From assembly GCA_004020315.1 (NCBI GenBank), contig SAQG01000011.1:95947-159946 (forward strand): a stretch of DNA of 64,000 bases. The letters run 5' to 3'. Source of the DNA: Mesorhizobium sp. Lineage in GTDB: Bacteria > Pseudomonadota > Alphaproteobacteria > Rhizobiales > Rhizobiaceae. The notes beneath the pieces were generated by a model. It saw only the letters and a program-made list of their open reading frames with translations, ran no database searches and was not told the origin of the DNA. The stretch's first letter is position 1. Every line of letters begins with the position of its first letter. The translations under genes were made by a program, and so were the position numbers. Shown here one piece after another: positions 55,089-64,000 of this stretch.

Positions 55089-56225
55089 ATGCAACCCGCA
55101 GTTTCCGTCATCATTCCTGTTTACAATGCGGAAAAGACCATCCGACACACCCTTCAGTCGGCCGCCTCGCAAACTTTCAAACAGCTGGAGATCATAGTGG
55201 TCGATGACGGGTCGACCGACCGGACCGCTGAGATCGTCGAGGCATTTGCAACCAGTGATCCGCGTATTTCTCTTCTGAGACAACAGAACCAAGGGGTTGC
55301 TGTCGCCAGAAACCTGGCAATTCATGCGGCGAGGGGTGAATTCATAGCGCCGCTTGATGCGGATGATGTGTGGCACCCGACAAAGCTGGAAAAGCAGCAC
55401 CGCCTGTTTCAGTCGCGGCCGTCTCTCGGCCTTGTCTACGCGTGGTATCGGGTCATCGATGATGATGATTGGGTGATCGAATGCTCGCCGCCAATTCTCG
55501 CTCGCGGGGACGTTCACAACTGGCTGCTTGTTGAGAATTTTATCGGCAATGCAAGTTCACCGCTAATCAGGCGATCAGTTCTTACGGCAACCGGGGGATA
55601 CGACCCGGCACTCAGAGCCGCAGGCGCCCAAGGAGCCGAAGACTTGCAGATGCAGCTCAACATTGCCGCGATCTGCGATTATGATGTCGTTCCCGAGTAT
55701 TTGATTGGTTACCGGCGATCACCATCTTCTATGTCGACCAGGTATGTCGTCATGCTGACATCGCATCGGATCGTCCTTGAAACAGTCCGCATGCGACATC
55801 CCAGGCTAGCGTCTTTCTTATTTCGTTGGTCCGATGGCGTGGCCTCAGCGTATTACGGCACCGAAGCCGCCCGCACGTCGCCAGGCGCGGCAATCGCTCC
55901 GCTTGTCCACGCAACACAGATCGATCCGGCCGCGCTGTTTCATGTCTTCGCAAAGCCAATCGCACAAGACCTGTGGCGGCGGCTGCGTCGCTTTGTGCCG
56001 AGACTGCTTGCCGTTAAACAGCGCATGGTTCCGACCTCACCGCATTCCATCTGTACCTCCGGGCGTTTTTTCGACGCCGATCCGACCTTCATCTGCCAGC
56101 CAGTTCCTCCGGAGTGGCTTCGAAGGCGAGTCCAGGCGGCCCTCAAGACGCCGACGCCGCGCCAGCTTCGCGAGTCAGGTGCGAGGAGTATTGATCCGTC
56201 CGCTCTCGTCGAAAACGGCGCTTAG
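55089..56225 (+). CDS. Family 2 glycosyltransferase
   Basis: A 378-residue GT2: VSVIIPVYNAEKTIRHTLQS, IIVVDDGSTDRT, DxD in APLDADDVW. The C-terminal third is helical and basic with no known domain. It is divergent from the export operon and close in pattern to the minus-strand enzyme at 56356-57351 (both contain GNASS/GNGSS..LIRRS-like blocks), so they may be duplicates acting on one glycan. Confidence 0.88.
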   Translation: MQPAVSVIIPVYNAEKTIRHTLQSAASQTFKQLEIIVVDDGSTDRTAEIVEAFATSDPRISLLRQQNQGVAVARNLAIHAARGEFIAPLDADDVWHPTKLEKQHRLFQSRPSLGLVYAWYRVIDDDDWVIECSPPILARGDVHNWLLVENFIGNASSPLIRRSVLTATGGYDPALRAAGAQGAEDLQMQLNIAAICDYDVVPEYLIGYRRSPSSMSTRYVVMLTSHRIVLETVRMRHPRLASFLFRWSDGVASAYYGTEAARTSPGAAIAPLVHATQIDPAALFHVFAKPIAQDLWRRLRRFVPRLLAVKQRMVPTSPHSICTSGRFFDADPTFICQPVPPEWLRRRVQAALKTPTPRQLRESGARSIDPSALVENGA

Positions 56226-56355
56226 GTCTCAAACACGAGGTGCCGCCTTCGAGAACCGCCGCAGCCAACCTAAGTCCGACGACGGCCGGCCTCGCCCATC
56301 TAGGCGCCGCCGCCAGGCTGATGAGCCGCCGCAAGCGCTCGAAACAGTCAAGCGC

Positions 56356-57351
56356 TCACCAGCTGGTCTCTTCATAAAGAGGACGGAACTCGGCGTTCTT
56401 GTTGCGCATCCGTTTCACTCCAACCTTGATCCAGCGAGGAACCAACCGAGCCCTGCAGTAAGTGTCTACCATGTTGGGCAGGCGAGAAATCGCCGTGCGC
56501 GGATCCAGGACGAAGAGTTTCTTCGATAGGTCGCAGGCCGCGTAAAGCTGCCCGCCGATCAAAGCTCTTACCGCAAGCCAATGAATCATGTCGACCAGAT
56601 GGGCATCGAGATCGTTGCCGAACTGCGGATATTTTTCGCGAAACTCGGCAAGAACAATCTCACACGAACGAAGCATCTGCATGACATCGCTCGACATGTT
56701 GACGTTCGTCATCCGGTAACCCACGAGATGCTGAGGCACGACGCGGAATTCGTAATTTTCCGCTATTCTGAGGCACATAAGAAGATCCTCGCAGCCTTGT
56801 GCATTCCTGGCCCTCAGGGAAGGATCGAACTGTCCCGCCCGCTCGAATGCGGAGCGACGCATCAGCATCGAACTTCCGTTTCCGACAAAATTCATTCTGC
56901 ACATCCGTTGCAGAACACGGCCATCGGCATTGGGCCGGTTGTATAGTGAGAATACCCGGCCGTTCTCGTCGATTTGCGCAAACCAGCAATATGCCAGGCC
57001 CGCAGAAGAGCCGCCTTCCTGCAGGGCGCGCAGTTGCAATGCGATCTTGGATGGGGCCCAGAGATCATCCGCGTCGACAAACGCCAGAAACTCAGCATCG
57101 GTAGAGGCCGCACCGCTGTTGCGGGCCTGCGCAACGCCGGCGTTCGACTGCCTGATTAGGCGTATACGCCGGTCTTTCTCAGCACAGGCGGCCACAATCG
57201 AGGCGGACTGGTCCGTCGACCCGTCGTCCACCACGACAATGTCCAGCGCCTGATGCTCCTGCTGGCAGATGCTGGTCAAGGTGGCGCGAATGGTTCGCTC
57301 GGCATTGAACATCGGCACCACGACGCCTACCGTGGCATTGTCTCGGATCAT
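56356..57351 (-). CDS. Family 2 glycosyltransferase
   Basis: A 331-residue GT2: VGVVVPMFNAERTIRATLTS, IVVVDDGSTDQS, and DxD in AFVDADDLWAPSK. Start at ATG 57351 (MIRDNATVG), after GAAGGCTCCA, is preferred over an upstream start at 57426 without family similarity. Convergent with the GT2 at 55089. The shared EDLQMQL/EDLLMCL and YRMTN/YRRSP blocks indicate a common origin. Confidence 0.85.
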   Translation of the reverse strand: MIRDNATVGVVVPMFNAERTIRATLTSICQQEHQALDIVVVDDGSTDQSASIVAACAEKDRRIRLIRQSNAGVAQARNSGAASTDAEFLAFVDADDLWAPSKIALQLRALQEGGSSAGLAYCWFAQIDENGRVFSLYNRPNADGRVLQRMCRMNFVGNGSSMLMRRSAFERAGQFDPSLRARNAQGCEDLLMCLRIAENYEFRVVPQHLVGYRMTNVNMSSDVMQMLRSCEIVLAEFREKYPQFGNDLDAHLVDMIHWLAVRALIGGQLYAACDLSKKLFVLDPRTAISRLPNMVDTYCRARLVPRWIKVGVKRMRNKNAEFRPLYEETSW

Positions 57352-57675
57352 TGGAGCCTTCGTTTTCTCTGCAAGAGCCAGTAAACAACGGACGGCGCCA
57401 GCATTGCAATCAACACCGCTCTTCAATGATCGGGGCGAATTCTGGGCAAAAAAGGTCGGTCATTCAGCCTGGCCTATCGTAGCTGGCGGATTCGGAGCGT
57501 GACGAAGCAACGCCAAATCCGAAAAAAGACACAAGGATCGGTTGCGTAACGCTGCCTTATTAGACTTTACTCAATAAGCTGGTCAACTGGCACAGCGCGA
57601 CGCGGATTGGCGGCCGCCCGCACGCCGGTCTGGCGTGCGAGAGGCCGTGCTGTATTTCGTTGATGATGATTCTCG
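57352..57675. other. Gene-poor stretch after the polysaccharide cluster
   Basis: About 320 bases with no supported gene. It must include the promoter of the minus-strand glycosyltransferase; nothing else is recognised. Confidence 0.45.
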
Positions 57676-57925
57676 GTGATTGGCAGCGACACTATGCCCA
57701 CTGGGGAGCGGGTCATCCGCGGAGGCCGCGTCGAGATCGGCGATGACAGGGATCTGCCGTTCACGATCAAGCGATCGCCGGACCGCGAGCGGCTTGCATC
57801 AGATGTTCATCCCGGCGGTTTTGTCCTGGGCTGCAACATGACGATGCACCGCGATTTCGCGGTCTGTATCGGCTTTTCGACGAGCGGTTCGGACCCGGAC
57901 CACGTCGGGACAGGAAGGTCATCAC
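57676..57925 (+). pseudogene. Decayed glycosyltransferase fragment
   Basis: A plus-strand frame reads RSPDRERLASDVHPGG then FVLGCNMTMHRD and CIGF; after a one-base shift near 57875 it continues FDERFGPGPRRDRK. The words GCNMxMxRD..FDERFGxG are typical of the acceptor region of family 2 glycosyltransferases. The fragment lacks both ends and stops against the FtsH gene. Confidence 0.6.
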
Positions 57926-59835
57926 TCGGCCCGGCGCGAGAAGTTTGTAGCCGCAGCCTTGCCTCGGCGTATCGGTCGCTTCCCCGATTCCGGTTCGGAT
58001 GCCTCCGTGCGATCCGGTGCCGCGACGTTTCCGACGAGCGATGCGAGTTCAGCCTCGCTGAGCGTCTCGATTTCGAGCAGTTTGCGCGCCGTCTTTTCCA
58101 GCAGATCCCGCCGTTCAGTGAGGAGCCCGACGGTTCGCGCGAACGCTGTATCGACGATGCTGCGGACTTCCGCGTCGATAGCCTCGGCGGTGGCCTCGCC
58201 GTAATCGTGCTCGCGCGGACCGCCGGCGAGTGGGTTGGGGCTCAGGAAGGAGCGCTGGTCCTTTTCCAGCGCCACATGGCCGAGCTTTTCCGACATGCCG
58301 TAACGCGTGACCATGGCGCGGGCGATATCGGTCACTTTGGCTAGGTCATCGGCGGCCCCCGTGGACAGATGCCCGAACACGATCCACTCGGCCGCCCTGC
58401 CGCCGAGCAGCACCGCCATCTTGTTCTCCAGTTCCTGGCGCGTCATGAGGAATCGGTCCTCCGTCGGCCGCTGGATCGTGTAGCCCAACGCGCCGACGCC
58501 GCGCGGGATGATCGATACCTTGTGCACGGGATCCACTCCGGGCAGCGCCATGGCTACCAACGCATGGCCCATTTCGTGATAGGCGACGACCTCGCGTTCC
58601 CTGGGGTTCAACAGCCGGTTGCGCTTCTCGAGCCCCGCCACGATGCGCTCGACCGCATTGTTGAAATCGTCCATCGTGACGACATCCGCCCTCCGGCGCG
58701 TGGCGAGCAGGGTCGCCTCGTTGACGAGATTGGCGAGGTCGGCGCCGGTAAAACCCGGCGTCAGCGCGGCAACTTTCTCGGCATCGACATCCGCCGCCAG
58801 CTTGGCCTTCTTCATGTGGACCTGGAGTATCTGGACACGACCTTGCTTGTCCGGCCGATCGACCAGCACCTGCCGATCGAAACGACCGGCGCGAAGAAGT
58901 GCCGGGTCAAGGATTTCCGGGCGGTTCGTCGCGGCGAGCAGCACGACGCCGATTTTCGGATCGAAACCGTCGAGCTCGACCAGGAGCTGGTTGAGTGTCT
59001 GCTCCTTCTCGTCGTGGCCGCCCATCATCGGGCCCGCACCGCGGGCGCGGCCCAGCGCGTCGAGTTCGTCGATGAAGATGATTGCCGGGGCTTTGGCGCG
59101 TGCCTGCTCGAACAGGTCGCGCACACGGGCGGCGCCGACGCCCACGAACATCTCGACGAATTCTGAGCCTGAGATCGAGAAGAACGGAACCTTTGCCTCG
59201 CCTGCAACGGCTTTCGCGAGCAGCGTCTTGCCGGTGCCGGGCGGTCCGACCAGCAGCACGCCCTTGGGCATACGCCCTCCAAGACGGCCGTATTCCTGCG
59301 GGCTTTTCAAAAAATCCACGATCTCCTGCAGCTCGGCCTTGGCCTCATCGACACCCGCCACGTCGTCGAACTTCACGCCGGTGTTGGCCTCGACATAGAC
59401 CCTGGCCTTGCTCCTGCCGATTTGCATCAAACCGCCCACGCCACCGCCCATGCGCCTCATCAGCAGCATCCACAAGCCGAAGAAGACGAGGATCGGGACG
59501 ACCCAGGAGAGCAGGTCGCTCAGAAAGGTGCTTTCGATCTGGCCAGTGACGGTGACGCCGTGTTCCTGCAGCTGCCGCGCGAGATTCGGCTCGACGCGCG
59601 TGGTAATGAATAGCGGCTTCCCGTCCTGCGGCTCCTTGAAGCGGCCCTGGATGAAGCGATCGGAAACCTGCACGTCGGCGATCTTGCCGTCGCGTAGCAG
59701 GGTCTCAAACTGGCTATAGGGAATCTGCGCGACGTGCTGCGTGGCGGTGTAGACATATTGGAAGATCATCAGCACCGCGAAGGCGGCGATCCAGTACCAG
59801 ATATTGAACTGCGTCTTCCTGTTGCTCATGTCCAT
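57922..59835 (-). CDS. ftsH: ATP-dependent zinc metalloprotease FtsH (probable extra copy)
   Basis: A 637-residue AAA+ membrane protease: two helices (about 11-30 and 106-126), Walker A GPPGTGKT (197-204), Walker [14 protein letters not shown] region [22 protein letters not shown], and the zinc motif HEMGH (420-424; most FtsH have HEAGH). It degrades unstable membrane and cytosolic proteins. ATG at 59835 follows GGAGGAGACGCC. The genomic setting with Crp and Kai genes differs from the usual tilS-ftsH locus, so it is probably a second, stress-related copy. Confidence 0.9.
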   Translation of the reverse strand: MDMSNRKTQFNIWYWIAAFAVLMIFQYVYTATQHVAQIPYSQFETLLRDGKIADVQVSDRFIQGRFKEPQDGKPLFITTRVEPNLARQLQEHGVTVTGQIESTFLSDLLSWVVPILVFFGLWMLLMRRMGGGVGGLMQIGRSKARVYVEANTGVKFDDVAGVDEAKAELQEIVDFLKSPQEYGRLGGRMPKGVLLVGPPGTGKTLLAKAVAGEAKVPFFSISGSEFVEMFVGVGAARVRDLFEQARAKAPAIIFIDELDALGRARGAGPMMGGHDEKEQTLNQLLVELDGFDPKIGVVLLAATNRPEILDPALLRAGRFDRQVLVDRPDKQGRVQILQVHMKKAKLAADVDAEKVAALTPGFTGADLANLVNEATLLATRRRADVVTMDDFNNAVERIVAGLEKRNRLLNPREREVVAYHEMGHALVAMALPGVDPVHKVSIIPRGVGALGYTIQRPTEDRFLMTRQELENKMAVLLGGRAAEWIVFGHLSTGAADDLAKVTDIARAMVTRYGMSEKLGHVALEKDQRSFLSPNPLAGGPREHDYGEATAEAIDAEVRSIVDTAFARTVGLLTERRDLLEKTARKLLEIETLSEAELASLVGNVAAPDRTEASEPESGKRPIRRGKAAATNFSRRAE

Positions 59836-59992
59836 GGCGTCTCCTCCAGCGTCATATCGATGTAGGTCGCCGAACCGCCACGGCATCCGGGTCAATGTGG
59901 CCGACGCACAAAAAAGGGGGTCCGGGACATCCGATAGGCCGCTTGAGAACGGATCGCGTCGGCCTGTTGTTCCCGGAAACGGGTCCAAACGA

Positions 59993-60769
59993 TCATTCGC
60001 CTATGCCGGGTTGTACATCAGTAAATCCGTCATGCGGGTGCTCCGCCGGATACACACCCTCCAGCACATCGTTGAAATGGTGGCTGACGGCCGCGTTGCA
60101 CTCGCAAGCGAGCGATCGCAGCCTATCCACTTTGCGAATGGAAATCTGGCCGCGCCGCGTCTCAATAACCCCGCGCTGCCTCAGGTCGCGGATGACGCGG
60201 CTCAAATAGCTGCGACCGACCCCCAGCATGACGGCAAGCTGTTCCTGGGTTACCGTCATACTGTCGACTCCCGTCCGCTCGACCGCAGCCAACAGCCATC
60301 TCGCGGTGCGTTGTTCGATAGAATGCGCGGCGCCGCACGCGACTGATTGGAACACCTGGGCCATTAGGCAATCCGCGTAACGAGCGAACAGGTGGCGCAA
60401 CGTCAAAGAAGTTGATTTCGCCTCCTCGAGGTGATTCAGATCGATCCTGAAGAACAAGCCTCCCAACTGAACTTCTGCCCGTGTATAGGCCGGAAGCCTG
60501 CCTTGGCTGACGATGCCGCCCACAGCGCCTTCACGTCCAACGAGCGCCGTCTCGATCGCTCGCCCATCATCCAAAACGACGAGATAAGAGACCAAGCTCG
60601 ATCCGCGAGGGAAATAGGCGTGACGAACGGTGTCGCCAGGTTCATGCAGCAAGGTCCCCGTTGGCGCCGACCAATGTTCGAGGTTCGGCCGCAATATCTT
60701 CCAGTCGTCGGTCCTGAGTGCCCGGAGCAGGTTATTTCCGATCGGGTCTCCTTCCTGCTGATTTTGCAT
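59993..60769 (-). CDS. Crp/Fnr-family transcriptional regulator
   Basis: A 258-residue regulator with cyclic-nucleotide-binding-type N-terminal domain (YFPRGSSLVSYLVVLDDGRAIETALVGREGAVGG) and a C-terminal winged helix (VTQEQLAVMLGVGRSYLSRVIRDLRQRG). No N-terminal cysteine cluster, so it is not an iron-sulphur FNR. It lies between ftsH (same strand, 157-base gap) and the divergent kai operon, and may regulate either. Confidence 0.85.
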   Translation of the reverse strand: MQNQQEGDPIGNNLLRALRTDDWKILRPNLEHWSAPTGTLLHEPGDTVRHAYFPRGSSLVSYLVVLDDGRAIETALVGREGAVGGIVSQGRLPAYTRAEVQLGGLFFRIDLNHLEEAKSTSLTLRHLFARYADCLMAQVFQSVACGAAHSIEQRTARWLLAAVERTGVDSMTVTQEQLAVMLGVGRSYLSRVIRDLRQRGVIETRRGQISIRKVDRLRSLACECNAAVSHHFNDVLEGVYPAEHPHDGFTDVQPGIGE

Positions 60770-61035
60770 TGCGCCCCTTTTCTTTCAAAATTCTGGCCGC
60801 TCATAACGCGGAGCAGGGAGAAATGTTCACTAGTGCGCAGACGAGTCGATCACGGCTATCTACAAAATGATGCATAGGCGCTGATCCAGGCCTCACCGAG
60901 CGCGCGCCGTGGCGCATCGGCTTCCAGGCAAGACCGTCCGGTCGCCAAGGAAGACAGGAATGCCGGCGAACTGGATTCGTGGCGTGGCGCCTTGAGCACG
61001 CCGACCTGCAATGTTCGTGCGGCTAGGCGTGAGAT

Positions 61036-61347
61036 ATGAGCCACAACAACCTGTCCGTCCTACGCGCCACGCTCCGACTCTACATCGCCGGAGATACGCC
61101 CGCGGCCCGACGAGCGTTGGAAAGCCGGCTGAAGATCCAGGAGTTTGCCGGGGGAATCGAAATCGAGACGGTCGACATTCTCGTGCATCCCGAAGAGGCA
61201 GAAAAGGCCGGCATACTGGCGACGCCGACGCTCTCCGATGAGTCGGCCACCCCTCCGCGCCGGCTGGTCGGCGATATCAGCAACATCGATCAGGTGCTCG
61301 ATTATTTCGGTTATTACAAGAAGGACGGTGGCCATGACCACAGCTGA
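61036..61347 (+). CDS. kaiB: KaiB-like circadian/timer protein
   Basis: A 103-residue KaiB-domain protein: LRLYIAGDTPAARRALESRL, IETVDILVHPEEAEKAGILATPTL, and PRRLVGDISNIDQVL. KaiB, with a thioredoxin-like or fold-switched structure, binds KaiC in timing or stress systems. The coding end overlaps kaiC by 14 bases, so production is coupled. No KaiA is present in the window. Confidence 0.9.
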   Translation: MSHNNLSVLRATLRLYIAGDTPAARRALESRLKIQEFAGGIEIETVDILVHPEEAEKAGILATPTLSDESATPPRRLVGDISNIDQVLDYFGYYKKDGGHDHS

Positions 61348-62827
61348 TGTGACCCTCATCGATCCCGTGCTCGACCGCGTCAAGACTGGCATCGAAGCGT
61401 TCGACGACCTTGTGATGGGAGGCCTGCCACGCGGGCGCACCACCATTGTCGGGGGCACGCCGGGCAGTGGAAAGACGGTGTTCGCGACCCAGTTTCTCGC
61501 CCACGGCATCACCGTTCTCGATGAACCGGGCGTCTTCGTCACCTTTGAGGAATCACCGGCCGATATCGAGGTCAACATGGCCAGCTTCGGCTGGGATATT
61601 CGCCGCTGGCGCGAAACGAACAAGCTCGTCTTCGTCGACGCCAGCCCGCGCGACCACGACCAGATGATTGTCGGTAAGTTCGATCTGGCCGGCCTGTTGA
61701 CGCGTATATTGCACGCGGCGCGAAACGCCGCCGCGCGGCGCATCGTGCTGGACTCGATAACCCAGCTCTTTGATCATTTCGTCGGGGAGCAGACGTCGGT
61801 ACGGCGGGAACTCATGCGCATTGCGACGGCGCTCAAGCGGGAAGGTCTGACGGTGCTGATGACTGCCGAGCGCAACAGCGAATATGGCGAAATTTCCCGC
61901 CACCGGATCGAGGAATTCGTCGCCGACAATGTGGTGATACTGCGCAATGCGCTCGACCGCGAGCGGCGCAGACGGACCATCGAGGTTCTTAAGATGCGCG
62001 GCAGCCGCCATGTCGAAGGGGAGGTGCCGATCACGCTGGTCGTGGAGCAAGGCATAGTTGCAGTGCCCTTATCCTCTTTGCGCCTTGAGCAGCAATCCAG
62101 CACGAAACGGGTGACGAGCGGCAATTCAGAGCTCGACCGGATGTGCGGCGGTGGTTTCTTCCGCGATAGCGTCACTCTTGTCAGTGGCGCGACGGGCACT
62201 GGAAAGACCCTGCTGGTAACCAATTTTCTCGCTGGCGGTGTCGCGGCTGGTGAGCGTGCGTTGCTGGTCGACTACGAAGAGAGTCGCGGTCAGCTGTTCC
62301 GCAATGCGCGCGGCTGGGGCGTCGACTTCGGGGCCATGGAGTCCGACGGTCGGCTGAAGATGGTTTGCATTTACCCGGAGGCCCAGAACTTGCCGGATCA
62401 TCTTTTGATGATCCGCGAACTCGTCGAGGAATTCAAACCTGACAGGATCGCGATCGACAGCCTGTCGGCTTTGGAGCGGATCGCGCCGGAAACCGGCTTC
62501 CGCGAATTCCTGATCAGTCTCACCTCTTTTATCAAGAAACGCGAGATCGCTGGTCTTTGCACCGCCACCGACAAGTCGCTTGTCGGCGGCCAAAGCGCCA
62601 GCGAACAGCATATCTCGACCCTAACAGACTCTATCATCCTGTTGCGCTACATTCAGGAGAGGCATCTCATGAACCGCGGGATCATGGTGCTGAAAATGCG
62701 GGGAAGTGAGCACGACAAGCAGATCCGGCGCTTCACGATCGACGGTACCGGCATGCACCTCGGTGAGCCCTTCGATGGCGCGCCCGACGTGTTCGGGGAC
62801 CCCGCCGCAGGTTCTTCAGCAGCGTGA
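61334..62827 (+). CDS. kaiC: KaiC-family double RecA/ATPase autokinase
   Basis: A 497-residue protein with two KaiC domains. CI: Walker A GGTPGSGKT (40-48), catalytic Glu pair FEES (72-73). CII: Walker A GATGTGKT (285-292), Glu pair YEES (315-316), and the autophosphorylation site QHISTLTDS, in which S428 and T429 align with S431/T432 of cyanobacterial KaiC. MRGS occurs in both domains. The C-terminal tail is short and lacks an obvious KaiA-binding peptide. ATG at 61334 is used since the frame upstream is within kaiB. Part of kaiB-kaiC-kinase operon; probable timer or stress signal, not a proven clock. Confidence 0.92.
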   Translation: MTTADVTLIDPVLDRVKTGIEAFDDLVMGGLPRGRTTIVGGTPGSGKTVFATQFLAHGITVLDEPGVFVTFEESPADIEVNMASFGWDIRRWRETNKLVFVDASPRDHDQMIVGKFDLAGLLTRILHAARNAAARRIVLDSITQLFDHFVGEQTSVRRELMRIATALKREGLTVLMTAERNSEYGEISRHRIEEFVADNVVILRNALDRERRRRTIEVLKMRGSRHVEGEVPITLVVEQGIVAVPLSSLRLEQQSSTKRVTSGNSELDRMCGGGFFRDSVTLVSGATGTGKTLLVTNFLAGGVAAGERALLVDYEESRGQLFRNARGWGVDFGAMESDGRLKMVCIYPEAQNLPDHLLMIRELVEEFKPDRIAIDSLSALERIAPETGFREFLISLTSFIKKREIAGLCTATDKSLVGGQSASEQHISTLTDSIILLRYIQERHLMNRGIMVLKMRGSEHDKQIRRFTIDGTGMHLGEPFDGAPDVFGDPAAGSSAA

Positions 62828-62840
62828 GGAGCACGAGGGC

Positions 62841-63923
62841 ATGGGCCAGAGCACAGCCGAAATCCTCAAGGTGTCCAACGAGGCACCCCTGACGGGCATC
62901 AGCCAACTGAACTTTCGACGTCTGATCGAAAATACGGCCGACGGGATCCTCGTCGTCGACTTGTCGGGCACAGTACTTTACGCGAATCCAGCGGCTGCAC
63001 GGATCTTCGGCCACTCGCCTGACGATCTCATCCGAGTCCCACTCGGCCTGCCGGTCGTTTCCGGCGAAACCGCCGACATTACTGTCCACCGGCCGCGTCG
63101 GCCGCCGGCCGATGTTGAGATGCGGACAGTGGAGGTGAGCTGGGACGCAAAGCCTGCGCTGCTTGCCAGCCTTCGTGACGTCTCCGCGCAGCGCGCGCAG
63201 GAGGAGCGCCGACGGCAATCGCAGAAGCTCGAAGCGATCGGTCGGCTTGCGGCTGGGATTGTTCACGACATCAACAATCTGATTGCCGTCTTCGAATCGG
63301 GGCTGCGGCTTCTGCAGAAGCAGCTTGCCGACGATCCCACCAATCCGAACACAGCGATCCTGATGGAAGAACTGCTCCGGCGAGCGAAAAATGGTGGCGC
63401 TCTTGCGCAGCAATTGCTCGCCTTCTCGCGCCGACAGTCGCTTGCCCCCGAAACTGTCGATCTAAATGCGCGGATTCAGTCACTTACCATGCTGCTGGAG
63501 CGGACGCTCGGGAGCGGAATTACGATCAGGCGCGATCTGGATCCCGAACTCGGCCCTGTTCTTGTCGATGCCAATCAGCTTGACGTCGCAATTCTCAATT
63601 TGGCTGTGAACGCCAAGGACGCCATGGCGGGCAAGGGCACGTTTTCGATCGAGACCAGCAATGCTCCCGAAGACATCGAAGATGTGCGTTCTGTAGCCGC
63701 ATCGTTTGTTCGCGTGACAGTTCATGACACGGGCTGCGGCATGAGCAAGGAAATTCTGGCCCAGGTATTCGAGCCCTTCTTCACCACCAAGGCAGAGGGA
63801 ACGGGACTTGGCCTCAGCCAGGTTTACGGTTTTATCAAGCAGTCCGGGGGACATATACGGATCGAGAGTGCAGTCGGCGAAGGAACAAGCGTTCACCTGT
63901 TTCTTCCACGCCGCCAAGAATAA
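62841..63923 (+). CDS. PAS-domain sensor histidine kinase, Kai-linked
   Basis: A 360-residue soluble kinase: PAS domain (about residues 25-115, FRRLIENTADGILVVDLSGTV), H-box GIVHDINNL (H142), N-box NLAVNAKDAM, G1 DTGCGM, F-box FEPFFTT and G2 GTGLGLSQVYG. ATG at 62841 is chosen because GAGG lies just before it and the kaiC stop is 13 bases upstream. No response regulator or receiver domain is in the window. It may be the output or input kinase of KaiBC, analogous in role to SasA but of a different type. Confidence 0.88.
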   Translation: MGQSTAEILKVSNEAPLTGISQLNFRRLIENTADGILVVDLSGTVLYANPAAARIFGHSPDDLIRVPLGLPVVSGETADITVHRPRRPPADVEMRTVEVSWDAKPALLASLRDVSAQRAQEERRRQSQKLEAIGRLAAGIVHDINNLIAVFESGLRLLQKQLADDPTNPNTAILMEELLRRAKNGGALAQQLLAFSRRQSLAPETVDLNARIQSLTMLLERTLGSGITIRRDLDPELGPVLVDANQLDVAILNLAVNAKDAMAGKGTFSIETSNAPEDIEDVRSVAASFVRVTVHDTGCGMSKEILAQVFEPFFTTKAEGTGLGLSQVYGFIKQSGGHIRIESAVGEGTSVHLFLPRRQE

Positions 63924-63944
63924 GAAGTGCCCAGATGGCCGCCG

Positions 63945-63990
63945 CTAGAGCGGGATGAAGAGAGGCTGAATCGAAGGGGGATTCCCAAAT
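63945..63990. repeat. Possible dispersed repeat at the window end
   Basis: CTAGAGCGGGATGAAG..GAATCGAAGGGGGATTCCC resembles a short palindromic element of rhizobial intergenic DNA (stem GAATC/GATTC). It is incomplete at the window edge. Confidence 0.35.
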
Positions 63991-64000
63991 CAGCGGGGAT

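Noticed and set aside
57676..58344. Plus-strand frame of 222 codons reaching into ftsH
   Set aside because: Only the first part resembles a glycosyltransferase; the rest is the antisense of ftsH, so it is not one gene.
1..64000. tRNA, rRNA and CRISPR arrays
   Set aside because: No cloverleaf with a T-loop GTTCGAATC-type motif, no rRNA signature and no regularly spaced repeats were found in the intergenic regions.

Overview
The window looks like chromosomal DNA of a rhizobial alphaproteobacterium, most likely Mesorhizobium or a close relative. This rests on the high GC content, the gene families (Eut ectoine catabolism, Dct dicarboxylate transport, ThuA-like sugar genes, many LysR/ABC pairs), the short palindromic intergenic repeats, and a 24-residue membrane miniprotein of a type common in rhizobia. 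No rRNA, tRNA, CRISPR array, prophage or complete insertion sequence was found.

Layout. 1-4747: the 3' part of an ectoine/hydroxyectoine degradation operon (eutA partial, eutB, eutC, doeA, doeB). 4935-7020: a minus-strand metal-response group made of a CueR/HmrR-type regulator with a perfect operator, a cytochrome c', and a one-domain phytochelatin-synthase-like protein, plus a tiny membrane protein. 7538-10535: a tightly overlapping operon of type III polyketide synthase, methyltransferase and flavoprotein oxidoreductase. 10600-15817: small secreted or unknown proteins, a BBE-type FAD oxidase, a cupin and a membrane-anchored DUF2778/Tlde1-like protein. 15900-16100: a long inverted repeat. 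16223-18142: a ThuA-like protein and a Gfo/Idh/MocA dehydrogenase. 18230-19970: a disturbed stretch with a broken gene and an RNA methyltransferase lying between imperfect direct repeats.

19965-24746: an Lrp regulator, a saccharopine-dehydrogenase-like enzyme and a polar amino acid ABC importer. 24926-27546: a LysR/quinone-reductase pair and a BKACE enzyme. 27730-32528: the dctD-dctB / dctA module with a clear sigma-54 promoter and two dyads. 33020-34809: an isolated glycosyltransferase and a SUFU-domain protein. 34834-42433: a polyamine-type ABC importer, a LysR regulator, an M20-like amidohydrolase and an amidinohydrolase, together a likely guanidino or amide-compound uptake and breakdown unit. 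42513-46215: an SDR/LysR pair, a VOC protein and an MFS transporter.

46580-57351: a surface polysaccharide cluster, visibly less GC-rich. It has a UDP-glucuronate decarboxylase, a UDP-glucose epimerase, a Wzm/Wzt ABC exporter whose Wzt carries a C-terminal extension, several family 2 glycosyltransferases (one fused to a methyltransferase) and a polysaccharide deacetylase. Decayed glycosyltransferase fragments lie at both ends of its exporter/transferase part. 57922-63923: an FtsH paralogue and a Crp/Fnr regulator, divergent from a kaiB-kaiC-histidine kinase operon.

The observations most worth a second look are the KaiB-KaiC-kinase operon without KaiA, the type III PKS operon, the HmrR/cytochrome c'/phytochelatin-synthase group, the glycosyltransferase-methyltransferase fusion coupled to Wzt, and the guanidino/amide catabolic unit containing an M20 protein with an altered acidic pair.
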